A DNA stretch of 64,000 nucleotides from Sistotremastrum niveocremeum HHB9708 (Eukaryota > Basidiomycota > Agaricomycetes > Sistotremastrales > Sistotremastraceae). This document shows, in pieces, positions 22,524 to 33,776 of this stretch. The stretch is taken from the NCBI GenBank assembly GCA_001630475.1, contig KV419413.1, positions 79,429 to 143,428 of the forward strand, in the 5' to 3' direction. Under the pieces are notes generated by a model that worked only from the letters and a program-made list of their open reading frames with translations, was not told the origin of the DNA and ran no database searches. Both the position numbers and the translations under genes were made by a program. Positions within the stretch are counted from its first letter, which is position 1. Each line of letters opens with the position of its first letter.

Positions 22524-24237
22524 ATGCCGATCTGCATAACATGCACCAAGCCCCTTCCCTACCTCTACACGCTCTACAACACCGCCCACAACCTCCGTCT
22601 CGAATCCTGCGTACGTCCTGCCCCATCCCCTATCCCCCAATCCCTCCCCTATCCCCCAATCCCTCTCCCCAATCCCCCGATCCCTTCTTCAACCTCTTCA
22701 ACCTCTTCTTCAACCTCTTCTTCAGCCTTGGCTTCAGTCTCGGCTCCACCTTTCCAAAGAGAAAATGCTACTATTAATGATGGAATAGGAAAATTGTGGA
22801 AACTTCGCAGATCCATATATCGAGCACGACGCATTCGTGATTGTGCTTGATCTGATATTGTTGAAGAGGGGCGTTTATAGGCATTTGTTGTTTAATCGGG
22901 GGAGTGTGCCTAGGAGGGGGGATAAGCGCGATCACGATCATGATTCGGTAGAATCGTCAGAGGAGGATGACTCAAAGGATGCCAGTGGAAAAGGGAAGGG
23001 AACAGGGAAGGGAAAAGGGAAGGGTAAGATGAAGGAGAACGAGGGGAATCAGAGGAAGTTCGATAAAGTATGTTCTTGTCACGAGAAGTCAGGAGAAGGA
23101 AGAAGGCTGATGAGGGAACGTGAAGGAACGATGGGAGGTTGTGATTCAACTTGGTCTCGCGCTCGTTTTTCTCGATGCGTGTGCGTCCTCTCCCCTCCCC
23201 TGACTTCCTTATGCTAACATCCCACTAGTCATTCGATCTTCTCGAATGCGTATGTTTCCTTCCTCATCTTTCGCCGAGCTGGGGTTGAGGGAACATAATC
23301 TTAGACCCGAGGACGAGGACGAATGAAGGACCGAATGTTACTCCATTATCGACGTTCCTATACGCATTTCTAGGTTGTCTTCTCGGTTCGTCTTCTTCCT
23401 CTATCTCTTTGATGAAGGGATGGATGATTGATATTGATGGGAGTAGAAACTGTCGCGTTTCATGGAGGAATTATGGCTGCTTCCTACCTCGTCCTTTTCC
23501 TCCCTCTCTCTCTTCCTTTTACCTCCCGTTCCCTCCCTCATCCTCCCTCCTCAAACCCTTCGAACTTGAAATCCTCAAAGCCCGATCAACCGACAAAATA
23601 CGTAGCAGACATGCGTTCTCTACTCCGGTACGTCCTCTTTCCCTCAATGATAGTTCGATTCATTGACGATGAATAACAGACCATACCACATCCCACTAAC
23701 ACTCCTCTACTCCTCCCTCCCCAAACTATTCCTTCTCTTCCTCCTCACAATCTGGCCTTCCACTCCCTCCTCCCTCCCCGCCTCATCCACCTCTTCCATC
23801 TCCTCACCGACGGGAATACCTAGGTCGAGCTGGTATCCCCCGCCCCCTAATCCGATCGGTACGATACTCGATCTGTTAACGGAGGAGAAGCTCGATCGGG
23901 AGTGGGTTGTTCGGAATGTATTGGGTGGGATGGCTGTGGGCTTTGGATTACGAGGTACGTCCCTTCCTCCCCTCTTCTCCACGTCCTCTCTTCTCCCGAC
24001 CCTCTCTCTCTTCGCTCTCGGTCGCTCGCTCGTGTATCGATTTGGTGCTGACTAAGTGTAGTGGTACTCGATTGTCATTCCCTCCTAATGATGCTCATAA
24101 TCCTCGTCGGATGGAGCGTCAAAACGCTCTTCGCGAGTCTAGTCAGCTCGTGGATTCAACCTGTTTCATTGAGAGGACTCGGTGGAGCTGGTGGGGAGGG
24201 CAATGGGGATGTGTGGTTGGCTTATTCGATTCCTTGA
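22524..24237 (+). CDS. ARV1: ARV1-like ER sterol/lipid homeostasis protein
   Basis: ARV1 is an ER membrane protein needed for sterol trafficking and GPI/sphingolipid homeostasis. The N-terminal Arv1 domain is clear: MPICITCTKPLPYLY with the first CxxC, then LRLESC, and after an intron (about 22611-22789) ENCGNFADPYIEHD, giving the second CxxC pair. Next comes the hallmark FVIVLDLILLKRGVYRHLLFN. A lysine/glycine-rich insertion (KGKGTGKGKGKGKMK, about 22990-23040) follows. Later exons carry hydrophobic segments: VVIQLGLALVFLD, STFLYAFLGCLLG, IMAASYLVLFLPL, IPLTLLYSSLPKLFLL and LLMMLIILVGW, consistent with several membrane helices. TGA at 24235-24237. The first intron is unusually long and strongly pyrimidine-rich. 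This is the one widely conserved housekeeping gene within the F-box cluster. Internal exon borders are approximate. Confidence 0.85.
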
Positions 24238-25558
24238 GGTTGATATTACGAGTACGTTCATGGACGTTTTAAGGCGGTACGTTCATGAATAGCTGGCGCT
24301 GGAGCAGTAATTCACATTATCTATCGATCTCAGTTTCACATCCCACCATCTTGCCTTCAATACATCTTCTCTCGACACGCCCCGCTCGTCGCGAATCCTC
24401 GTTCATGCCGTTCATCGAACTTCATCCTCAAGCCTCGAGAAAATTCCAAGACATCTATACCGGGGTCACCGCGTCAACGCGCCAACTCTCCTTTGCGTTC
24501 AAGTTCGTCAACCTGATCCTCAACCAATCGAAACCATTCATCATGAGATTTGAACGCGCATCGGCGTGAAACGCATACATGCATATGCATTATACGGGCA
24601 ACGTTTCCATCTCAAAAGTACGACATTGCAGACTCGGAGTGAGAACTGTTCGCCGTGGACTCGCCAATTTCAGCAGCACTCGACTGACCCCAAGCATTTT
24701 TAAACGGCAAGAACGAATCGGACTGCACGTCGGCCGAGCCCAAAGATGGAGTTGCAAGATTCGCCAGCCTCGACATGAGGACGAGCGCTCGAGCGCCAGT
24801 TTTCTCAGTGATGACGCGAGGTGAGGAAATGATGGGGAGCGGATTAATATTGCTGGCTTGGCTTGGAGGGAGGGACAAGTGTGGACGAGTAGTAGTGGTT
24901 GTGGATATGAGGGAATGTGGCTCTGACTAGTCGACTGCTTTGGCGTTCTGTCCAAAGATGGCAAGACCCATGCGATGTTGAAGGATCGACTGGACTAGAC
25001 TCGACACCTGCTCTTGGTTTTCACCTCCGTTGTGGCCGGAGTACTGATGATGACGATGACTTGAAAGCACAAGGGGAGACTTTGCATTGAGCACGACTCG
25101 AGTAGAACGGGAAGAAGGATGACGCGGAAGCGAATTCAATCACCGACGATGCCACAGATCGACACTTGATCAATCAAACCTGACTAAGGATCTAAGACCA
25201 TGTATGGCCTCACAATGTACACGCTCAGCTCAGCGGACGAAACCCATCAAAGGCACGCATATCAATGAGACAGAATCGGAGTGAGGACAAGTGAAACTAG
25301 TGAAAAGTCGAATGCTCGGCTCAAGTTCTTCCCGATCCCCCGCTCACTCTCGAATTCAGCTGTGTCTGTCAATCACTCACTCGCGATCCTCATTTTTGCC
25401 TCTCATCCACTACTTCCTGCATCAGGCCGTCTGCTCGTCGATACTCCTCCGCAAATCGAGAACCACTTGACCGGACGCCTTAAACCCAAGCCGTAGAATG
25501 AGAACAATCTCCACTGTTCGCCCCCTATCATCCGAAGCACTGAGATGAGCGGGATTGC
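24238..25558. other. Intergenic, no convincing gene
   Basis: About 1.3 kb downstream of ARV1. Minus-strand frames at 24590-25140 are serine/proline-rich, begin without ATG and are interrupted, so I do not annotate them. No transposon ends or hairpins recognised. Confidence 0.4.
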
Positions 25559-25907
25559 ATGAGGCCCTTTCAAGTCGAGTATATCGAGTGGAAGGAATTC
25601 TGGGAGGATGGTATTATGAGAGACTGGGCTCGGCAGAGGTAAGCCTGCCCTCTGCTAACAGTTACGCAACTGACGCTGCTTACTCACAAGATATCATCAT
25701 CAAGGAATTGATCAAGCCAATCGCACATCTCCCGCCACCAAGTCCTCCGAAAACAGAAAGGTCGAGCCGAATTCACGAGCTCACAAACCCGCCCCCCGCC
25801 CCTCGCCTCGCAGAGCTCCGCAATCTATCATGATTAGAGAGCCGAGCATTGAAGCCGTTGCCTTCTTCGAATTCGAGAACCGATTTCACCCTCTCGCGCT
25901 ATTGTAG
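25559..25907 (+). CDS. Small two-exon protein of about 98 residues, unrecognised
   Basis: ATG at 25559 opens an exon reading MRPFQVEYIEWKEFWEDG and IMRDWARQ. An intron at 25639-25690 (GTAAGC..ACAAG, 52 nt) joins it in frame to RYHHQGIDQANRTSPATKSS. This is followed by an arginine/proline-rich basic stretch and a C-terminus IEAVAFFEFENRFHPLALL, stop TAG 25905-25907. The acidic/aromatic head and hydrophobic tail separated by a basic linker look like a real small protein rather than a chance frame. No family recognised. It would sit between ARV1 and F-box gene 7, which ends on the other strand at 26055. Transcript evidence would decide. Confidence 0.45.
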
Positions 25908-26054
25908 TTGCCGCTGCAGCTGCTGTTGCTCGACTGTCGCTCGCCTCAATATAGCGCTCGTTCCGAAATCCCATATGCCCAGGATATCAAGGCACTCTCT
26001 TCCATTCATCACTTCACCAGACCCTCAGGCATATATACGAAGACACAAGGATAA

Positions 26055-28069
26055 TCATAAGGCAACTTGGATACTATAATCCTTCGAAATCTTGACCTCC
26101 TTCAGTGGAACGCCAAGCCGTTTCCTCAAATCAAGAAATTGACAGACTCGGTCCATGTCAGGGTTGATTCCCGTACAATCGATGCTCGTCAATAAGGGGC
26201 ATAGTATCTCCGGACTTTCAAGAGCCTTGAGAAATGCGGGAAAGTCAACTCGTGACGTTGTGATGCGTATGTGAGTGAGGGATGAAGAGGAATGTAGGAA
26301 GGCGGTGAGGTGATCCATGGGAGGAAGTGGATCTAGACAGAGTGCTAGAGTGGAGAGATTGTTGGACTGCTCGGCCAGTCTGGAAAATGAGACTTCTTCG
26401 CGCCAGGATAGGCCAGGGGTGGTCGATTCAGGAAGGCTGTAAGTGATCTTCATTTGACGCCCTAATTTTGATCGCAGAGCAAACTGATAACCATCCTCAT
26501 CGTTCACAACCTCCATCTCATGTGCCCACGATATTTGGGCTTTGAGGAGTTCTTCAAATACTCCCTCTGCGGGCAAAGGTTCATTACCGTGAGTGATTTT
26601 TAATGAGAAAGAGGCCACAACCGGCATTTGCAGTTTTGTGAGAAAATCGTTGGCCGCAGAGAGATAGAGTGTGCCGATCTCGGCGCTCTTCAGCTTGTTA
26701 GCGGAGACAGCGACACAGGTGCCTGTATCTTCCACTTCCTTTGGGTCAGAATCAATTGTGCACTGCTCGAGGTTAGGAAACTTTGAAAGGAGGTTCGAAA
26801 TTTGGCTTGGGGAGTCGATCCAGAAAGTAGAATCATAAACAAGTCTTGTGACAGACTCGGCGGATACGAGGGGCATGAAAGGCAGATACCCGGCGAAACG
26901 GAATTCTTGAAGTCTTGGTGTATTCATGGCAATAAGTGATTTATCGCTCTGTTCGAAGTAATCGGTATCTTCGATCACTATGTCGAGCAACGTGAGCGAA
27001 GGCAATTCTGTTTGGTCAAAGGTATCTTCCAGAAATCGGGTCAATATCCAGGCCCTGCCGGTCCCAGTCTTCCAGATGATCTTCAGTTGGCCAATTCGAG
27101 GAATGACTCGACGAAGAGGAGCGCGCAAGTGATCATCGATTGCAGCGTCGCCCTCGTCCTCCTCGTCCTCGTCCTCCGGTATCTGGGTGTTTGAAACATT
27201 GACGTTTAGGGGTGAGTTTCCACTGCGATGGAGGAAGATATCGAAGAACTCTGGAGTTAAGGGAAGTGAGATGTCGACCCATAAAGATGGAGCGTTGATG
27301 GCCACATTTCTCCACTTTGAACAGCTGTTCCAGATGTTAGTATAGTAATGTCATTTCCAACGGAAAGGAACCCACAGAGTGAAAGCTGGGGGGATCTGAA
27401 TGGCGGAAAAAGAATGGTCCTGCAATCGGTCAAAGTCGCAGTACTGGAGGATCTCCAAGATCACGTCGTCTGTGAGACGGCCTATGGGGGTGCGCCTGTT
27501 GCGCTGTTGCTTTAGAAGGCTAGCGGTTGTCATGAGTCTTGTCTGGATTTGATCGACCGCTGCATCATTAAACGAAATCAGCATTGATCTCATAACTTGG
27601 GCTTACTTACCTCGCTCAGCGGCATCTAACTCATCGTTAGGAAGGTCAGGATTTTCAACGAGGTGTGGTTCGCTACCAGAGGCGGTCAGATAGAATGACA
27701 AAGGATAGATAGGCGGTCTCACATCTTGTCCTCTATCATGGTCTCGAGTTCCGAACATAACTCAGACAGATTGGGTTGGGTTTGCGGCTCTGTTATGCTC
27801 TCTGGTGACATTGGACGTTTTGGATCATACTGAGCGCTGTCTGAAGTATGACGCTCATCGACGGTGTGTTCACTGGCACCATCGGAATCAAAGTCGAGTC
27901 TTCGACGTTTTGTGCTTTGTCGGCGCCGCATACGCCGCATAGAAGATGGTCGAGGGATCTCTAGATCAGACTCATCGGAATCCGAGCTAATATGGACCAT
28001 TTTCTCTGATGACGGCCTTTTGATGGTGAGCTTGAGTCCAATTCTGGCGGAAGCAGGCCTGGGGCCCAT
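26055..28069 (-). CDS. F-box/leucine-rich protein 7 with nuclear-type N-terminal extension
   Basis: I chose the ATG at 28069; the frame is open further upstream but has no ATG there. The first exon (down to about 27719) is longer than in relatives: an acidic/serine stretch SSDSDESDLEIP, a strongly basic run MRRMRRRQSTKRRRLDF (likely nuclear signal), then NLSELCSELETMIEDKM, which matches the usual family exon 1. A tiny exon encodes ELDAAER. The F-box exon reads LKQQRNRRTPIGRLTDDVILEIL, with arginine replacing the usual M-C before TPIGRL. After the phase-2 intron comes CSKWRNVAINAPSLW, an acidic run EDEDEEDEGD, and leucine-rich segments ending LCPLLTSIDCTGI and CQFLDLRKRLGVPLKEV. No break seen. 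The extension suggests a nuclear substrate receptor, by inference only. Confidence 0.83.
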
Positions 28070-28529
28070 CTCAGGCGAGAACTGGTAAGAGAAGGCGTCC
28101 GTTGCGTAGGACAAACGATGAGGACGATAATATGACTATGACGGCGGTTCAGCCGAACTGCGAGAACGACACAGACACTGGATTATGACCAGAAATTAAC
28201 ACTCGAAGGGACAAGGAGTTGATGCCTTGGTTGGTGCGTTGGGCGGAGCCAGATCTAGAACAGCCGATCAACATTGAGCGGAATTGCTTTGTTTAGAATC
28301 GGATCTCGGAATCGGGCCCTCGACTTTCTTCACCGAGTGTTTCTCTCATAGGGGTGAACTTATTTTAATCTTTCTGGCAAGCAATGCCCTTTTTTGGAAA
28401 ATATTCACGAAGTCGATTCCGTCAAAGAGGTTTCCAAACTTGTCACTAGTACTACTGTTTACGAAAAAGGAAAATCACAACGCACTATTTGTGCCTGTTT
28501 GGCTTTTCCCATTGCTGCTGCCGATCGCG
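28070..28529. promoter_or_regulatory. Divergent region between F-box genes 7 and 8
   Basis: 460 bp separating two start codons on opposite strands. It should contain both promoters. I could not assign specific sites; no repeat or transposon end seen. Confidence 0.45.
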
Positions 28530-30316
28530 ATGAGCCATAGAGGCACTTTCAGCTATAGAGGCATTCCTGACGTGTCTGAACTGTCCACCGTCTGTAATGA
28601 GTTGGAATCGGGAGTGGCTCATGGACTGTGAGTTATCATGATCATCGAGGGCGACGTTGTTCGTCTGATGCCTAACAGTCAGAGGGTACTCGTGGATCCC
28701 TTTGCATCCGGAGCGAGTATCCGCAATACTCGAGAGAGTGAGAACAGCATCATACTCTCTCATATTTTCTAAGAATTTGGTTCTCAATGAGACCTTTCGT
28801 TGCAGTTCTACATGAATTAGAACAAAGGCTCGCTCGCTCAAGTCAGTTTCTAAAGCAGCGGCAGAACATGTGTACACCGATAGGAAGATTATCGGACGAA
28901 ATTATTCTGGAAATTCTGAATTATTGCGAGAGACATCACCTCCTTGGCCGTTACAGTGCGGAAGGAATTAGTTTTCCTCCGGCATACTCCCTGTCAGTCT
29001 CCCAAGGTCTGGCCCGAAATCGCGTTGAAATTGACAGATACAACAGATGCTCTAAGTGGAGAAATATAGCCATCCATTCACCAATTCTGTGGTCCCGAAT
29101 GTCTTTCCCCATCCCCCAACTTATCTTCGACTTGTTCATGAGTCGCAATGGAAGCATGCTTTTGTCTGTCTTAATTGACATAAATGAGACGACGGCGCAG
29201 AATAGGGCCTTATTTACCCTAGGATCATCTCTCCGTCTCATTCTTTCCCGAATCTCTCGACTCAGGATACAATGGGACCCGGACCCGGACTCTGTCATCC
29301 CCGCCGAACACTCTTTGAATGTCTTCCTGGCGAAGCAGATAAGAGAACAAGAATTCAAAGCCCTCAAGACTCTTGTAATTGAGTCCAGCACATATTTCGA
29401 TGAGCCTATCGTAAGGTTGAACGCGCCAAGGCTCCATACTCTCTATTTTGAGGGCTTCGCTTGTTCCGTCCCGTCTTTCTTTGAGAACACTATCCTTGAA
29501 TTGCGTCTCTGGGGATCTCAGATTGATCCAGATGAAGCGCTCAATGTTCTCTTGGAACTCCCTCGTCTGAAGATTTGCTCGATGGTCACTTGGCCAAACG
29601 ATCAGCCTGTTCCAAGGCCTCGCAGGCCGGTCTTGCTTGAGAGGTTGGAGGAACTCCACCTGTTGGCATTCAATGTCGACCAGGTGGATTTTATAGTCAA
29701 ACATCTTGACATTCCGAGGCCAGCCTTACTTCGTTTCGAGACTATGCCGAATTCCGATGAACCATCGTTAGCGTTTGAGGACTTCATTGGGCCATTCATA
29801 TTGCAGTCTGACGAACACCACATCTCCCTCGTAGAACGCGACGTCATTCATCGTTTGGTTTCCAGGTCTGGTCGTCAGATTATCGTAACGCGTGGATCAC
29901 CGTATGACATCGTTCCACTCCAAAAACTTGCCCAGTATTCAAGTAACTTGTCTCTTATCGATCTTCACACACCTATCCTCGCTTCGGTTACCGAACTACT
30001 TCACATTATCAGTGAATGGTCGAGTTTAGTCCACCTTGGGATACACACCGAGGGCGAAGATTTCGAACGGCTTCTTGAGGCTTTCGAAACTTCCCCGAAC
30101 GTCCCCTGTCCTCTTCTCGAGAGCCTGGATTGCACAGGGACAAGTTTCGATGCGGAGCGAATGGGCCGATTTCTCAGAGTGCGAAAAGATGAAAATGTGC
30201 CTCTTCGGAAGTTGGAATTCACGGCAGTCTTGGTGCAATGGCCGGAAACAGAGCTTGATGTGCATGCGTTTTCTGATATTGTGGGGCTTATTCATGAAGT
30301 TGCTTCGCTACATTAG
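28530..30316 (+). CDS. F-box/leucine-rich protein 8
   Basis: The best-preserved model of its subgroup. Exon 1 (ATG 28530) reads MSHRGTFSYRGIPDVSEL and STVCNELESGVAHGL. Exon 2 (after an acceptor near 28680) reads QRVLVDPFASGASIRNTRE. Exon 3 begins LHELEQRLARSSQFLKQRQ with the F-box CTPIGRLSDEIILEIL and ends PPAYSL. A phase-2 intron (GTCAGT..GACAG with a nearby second acceptor) leads to CSKWRNIAIHSPILW. The last exon has leucine-rich segments, FERLLEAFETSPNVPCPLL, ESLDCTGTSFDAERMGRF and a VQWPETELDVHAF tail. All joins that I checked keep the frame, giving about 560 residues. Closest to gene 5. Likely SCF receptor; target unknown. Confidence 0.87.
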
Positions 30317-31498
30317 ATTTGGCTTTGTATAGAATATTGAGGTCGTAGATACCTGCAAGTGCGACTTATGCGCATCTATGGATATAGAAAGGACAGAGAC
30401 ACAAGGCACAATAAATAAAATATGATTAACAATAATAAACTCACTTATCTCCACCCATCCCTTGGTCTACTCTTCACATAATGCGGCTGATCCACAGGAT
30501 TGACTTGTATAAGCCCTTCGACTATGTCTTCCAATCCGAAGATTTCGCTTATATCGATACGGTCCCATGTCCCAAATACACCGAGTCGTACCACACTACT
30601 CTCGGTGAGATGACCAACTTGCGTAAACCCTTGCGTCACAATGACTTCTCTCATCTTCACTCCTTTGTCTTTCCTGAATAATAAAAACTGCTTCATTCGA
30701 GCCATATCAATTATGGTTCCTGAGCAATCTAATCTCTCCAACCTCGGGCAGATGATCTCGTCTTCAACTCGACTTCTGCCTTCATCTTGAGGTGAGCGCA
30801 CAGACACTGGTCTGTTCTCGAGAGCGCTGAGAACTTTCTCGACCTCGGGCTCCTGAATGGTCACTTTAAGACACGTAAGAAGCTTCCAGGATGATAGGGC
30901 ACGTCGCAGTGAAGGTAGCGAAGGCAGTTCGAAGGAATCAATGGAGAGGGATATAAGATTCGCCGAGTATGATGCGATGACAGGGAGCGAGAGGGAGGTC
31001 AGGGGAGTGGACGTGTGGTCGTCCGCTAGATATCCGACCCTCACTATCCCATCTTTGATGACAGAGTCTGGCCCATTGGATACCAAATCAGAGGTTAATG
31101 ACGAGGTTTTCGGGAAGAGCCTGAATAGAAGTCCGTCTCGTTTGTGGTCTGGAAAAATCATAAGTCTCTCGGCACTCGCGAGCCAAGGACTCAAAAATCT
31201 TTCGAAGGGCCCAGTCACATCTGGATCTGTATCGGAAGGAGGTGGCGCGGGGGAACTATGGAGAACTCCAAGCGATAGATTCGCAGATCGTGGAATAATG
31301 AGTTGAGCAAGAAACGCATTCATGCCCTCCACATCATACAGCCCGATGCTCATCTTTTTGAGGTTCTTCAAGGAAATCACGGGACGAGGTGGGGAGATAG
31401 TTTGATGGTCCTCGGATTCATGGTCTATGATGACGATATTTTCAATCAGAGGAAACTCGGCCAGAATATCGATGAGCATCTCGAGTGGGACATAGGAC

Positions 31499-31948
31499 TG
31501 TTGAGTGTAGTGTAGACAGTAGGAAAAATAATAAAGAGAGTCTTGATCACACGAGAAGCAATTAGGGGTGAAATAATGCGATGAATTTCGAGGGGCTTAA
31601 GGCCTCCTTTTAAGCATCTAGTGTAGGCTAAATTATTCTACTTCGCATTAAGAGATCTAGAGAAGTTTTCGAGAAGATTAAGATGAAACTAGGGTAATGG
31701 CCGCCAAGAGCCCGAGTCCACATGAACAGAATATTAGGGATAAGATAGGAATCGAATGGAGCATATGGGAAATAGGAGAAAAAGAGTCTAAACGGTCTAG
31801 ACGACCTAAAAATGTCCTTGAGACATCGCAAAGAAGCATGGGAAGAAAGAATAAGAAGAGAAGAAAATAAACTCGCCATGCGAGTGGCGTGCATGAAACC
31901 GATCATGCCTTCGATCTCCGAGTCTCGACCTCACATCCAAATCCAACA
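31499..31948 (-). repeat. Copia LTR (3' LTR in element orientation)
   Basis: 450 bp, identical by eye to the copy at 33777-34226. The reverse strand begins TGTTGGATTTGG and ends CTCAACA. It should carry the transcript end signals of the element. Confidence 0.92.
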
Positions 31949-31971
31949 CACCCCCTCGAGACGAGGATTCC

Positions 31972-33528
31972 TCAAGCAAGGATGGCGAGAGATGCAACTG
32001 CCGTGATATGTGCCCTCAGCACATAGAGTGATCCGTACGCAACTCCGATTGCGATGTCAGAGCTGTCTGGTCCAAAGAATCTGACTTTTCCGTCGACGAA
32101 AGTGGTTCCATAGCCGAGCCGATCGAGCGTGCGGATAGAGATGAGATTTCCCGCACATTTGGGAGCATAGTAGACATCGCTGAGCTCGATGTCATGACTC
32201 CCTCCTTCCCAATGAAACGTTGCTTGAATTGATCCTTTGCCGAGAGCGTCGAACGACCCATGATCTGCAGTCTTGAACGCCCGAGGTGCTCCAAAGCTCG
32301 TGTACGTGCTGAACATCGAGATATCCGTGCAAATCGGATGCGTAGCCCCAGAATCAACAACCCAGAGTGAATTCGTAGTGGCACTGCCAGATGCGGCGAG
32401 AGCAGCCAGATCGGGCATGTCCAAACATGCCATCCATGCGACCCGAGCATTGGCTAGATTGAGGCCCGATGTCTTGGCTCCCGATGCCGAGCCGGCTGCC
32501 TGGATGGAGTTAAGCGAGTTCCGAGATTGAACTTCTGCGGCAACTCCGGCGCTAGCATTAGCCGATCCGACAGGGTTCGAGGGGCTAGCCGAGCTTCCGG
32601 TTTCACCAACTCCGCCACTTCTTTGTTGACGCGAGCCCTGTCCCTCAGCCCCTCCTCCTGGTGCCCAACAATTTGCTGCAATGTGTCCGTTTCGTTTGCA
32701 GTTGTGACAGATGATGCCAGGGTTTCTCAAGGTGCGTCCTCGTTGAGCATTGTATCCGTTCGACTGATGGATCGGCTGGTTGTTCGGAGGACCCTGTACA
32801 CCGGTTTGTTGGATGTATTCGTTCGTGGATGGCTGCCGTTGGGTGTAAAGGATGTGCGATGCGTTGTTCTGCATGAATATTCCTTCGGCAATGAGTGATT
32901 CTTCTTCCGCCATGAGCTTATCCGTCACTTTCTCAGGATCATTGTCTCCCCTGCAGTTCTGGACTATGCCTCTCCAGGACGAAGGAAGATATCGGATGAG
33001 ACGATTCGAATGTTGTACGTCATCAATATTTTCTCCCATATTGATTAACTTGTAACGCAGATGATTGAGTTTGTCGATGTGCTCTCTCATCGAGGTTCCT
33101 TCGATGTAGATCAGGTTGTCATAAGAATGACGGACGGCCTGAATCTTGTCGGCGTTTCTGGACTCGTAGTGATTGATGAGAGCGTTCCAGATGCCAGGTG
33201 CCTTCTTCTTTCCGTAAAGAATTGACGACTTCTCATCCGAGACACAGTGAATGATCTGCGCCTCTGCAGCATCATTCTTGTCGTCCCAGATAGCCCATTC
33301 GATAGACGATTTATCAGAGGGCTCTAACTCTTCTCCAGAGGTGAGGTTTGCGAGACCTCGGTCCTTCAACGTGGAAACCATATTCCACTTCCAGGTCACC
33401 CAATTGTCATCGGTGAGCTTCGTTATTTGCCTAAACTTGTGTACATGATGTTTCGGCGTTTTCAGGTATCCCGGCATCTCCGTCAGGGGATCCGGTTGCT
33501 TCGATCCAGAGGAAGATGTATCCGACAT
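31972..33528 (-). CDS. Copia Gag-protease polyprotein of the LTR element
   Basis: 518 residues from an ATG at 33528. The N-terminal Gag domain of the Copia (UBN2-like) type includes LTDDNWVTWKWNM, IWNALINHYESRNADK and MREHIDKLNHLRYKL. A CCHC zinc knuckle CHNCKRNGHIAANC (about residue 275) follows. The aspartic protease start WVVDSGATHPICTD (about residue 400) ends the readable domains. The frame looks whole for Gag and the start of the protease; the remaining polymerase domains of the family are not found downstream. Gag would form virus-like particles and bind RNA. Treated as an element-borne fossil, not a host gene. Confidence 0.85.
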   Translation of the reverse strand: MSDTSSSGSKQPDPLTEMPGYLKTPKHHVHKFRQITKLTDDNWVTWKWNMVSTLKDRGLANLTSGEELEPSDKSSIEWAIWDDKNDAAEAQIIHCVSDEKSSILYGKKKAPGIWNALINHYESRNADKIQAVRHSYDNLIYIEGTSMREHIDKLNHLRYKLINMGENIDDVQHSNRLIRYLPSSWRGIVQNCRGDNDPEKVTDKLMAEEESLIAEGIFMQNNASHILYTQRQPSTNEYIQQTGVQGPPNNQPIHQSNGYNAQRGRTLRNPGIICHNCKRNGHIAANCWAPGGGAEGQGSRQQRSGGVGETGSSASPSNPVGSANASAGVAAEVQSRNSLNSIQAAGSASGAKTSGLNLANARVAWMACLDMPDLAALAASGSATTNSLWVVDSGATHPICTDISMFSTYTSFGAPRAFKTADHGSFDALGKGSIQATFHWEGGSHDIELSDVYYAPKCAGNLISIRTLDRLGYGTTFVDGKVRFFGPDSSDIAIGVAYGSLYVLRAHITAVASLAILA

Positions 33529-33776
33529 CGTTCCGAGAAGACTTTAGAAGGCTTGAGACGACAGGCGGCAGCTGCAGTGGCGCGTCGGTTTTGCTTGAAG
33601 AAGACGAAGCAAGTCTAGTCCGGCCGAGACTATTTTGATGACTGTTCGCGGGATACTCAGCGTAAGTATCGTATAGTTTCGTCAACGATCAACGCTGACT
33701 TTTGGTGAGATCGATAGGGGTGATCTCTTTTTGCTACTGTCTGGTTTGTGGTTCCGAGACAGTGGTGCTGATAACG

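Noticed and set aside
24590-25140. Minus-strand serine/proline-rich frames suggesting another gene
   Set aside because: No ATG at the beginning of the frames, an in-frame stop between them and no clear intron to remove it.
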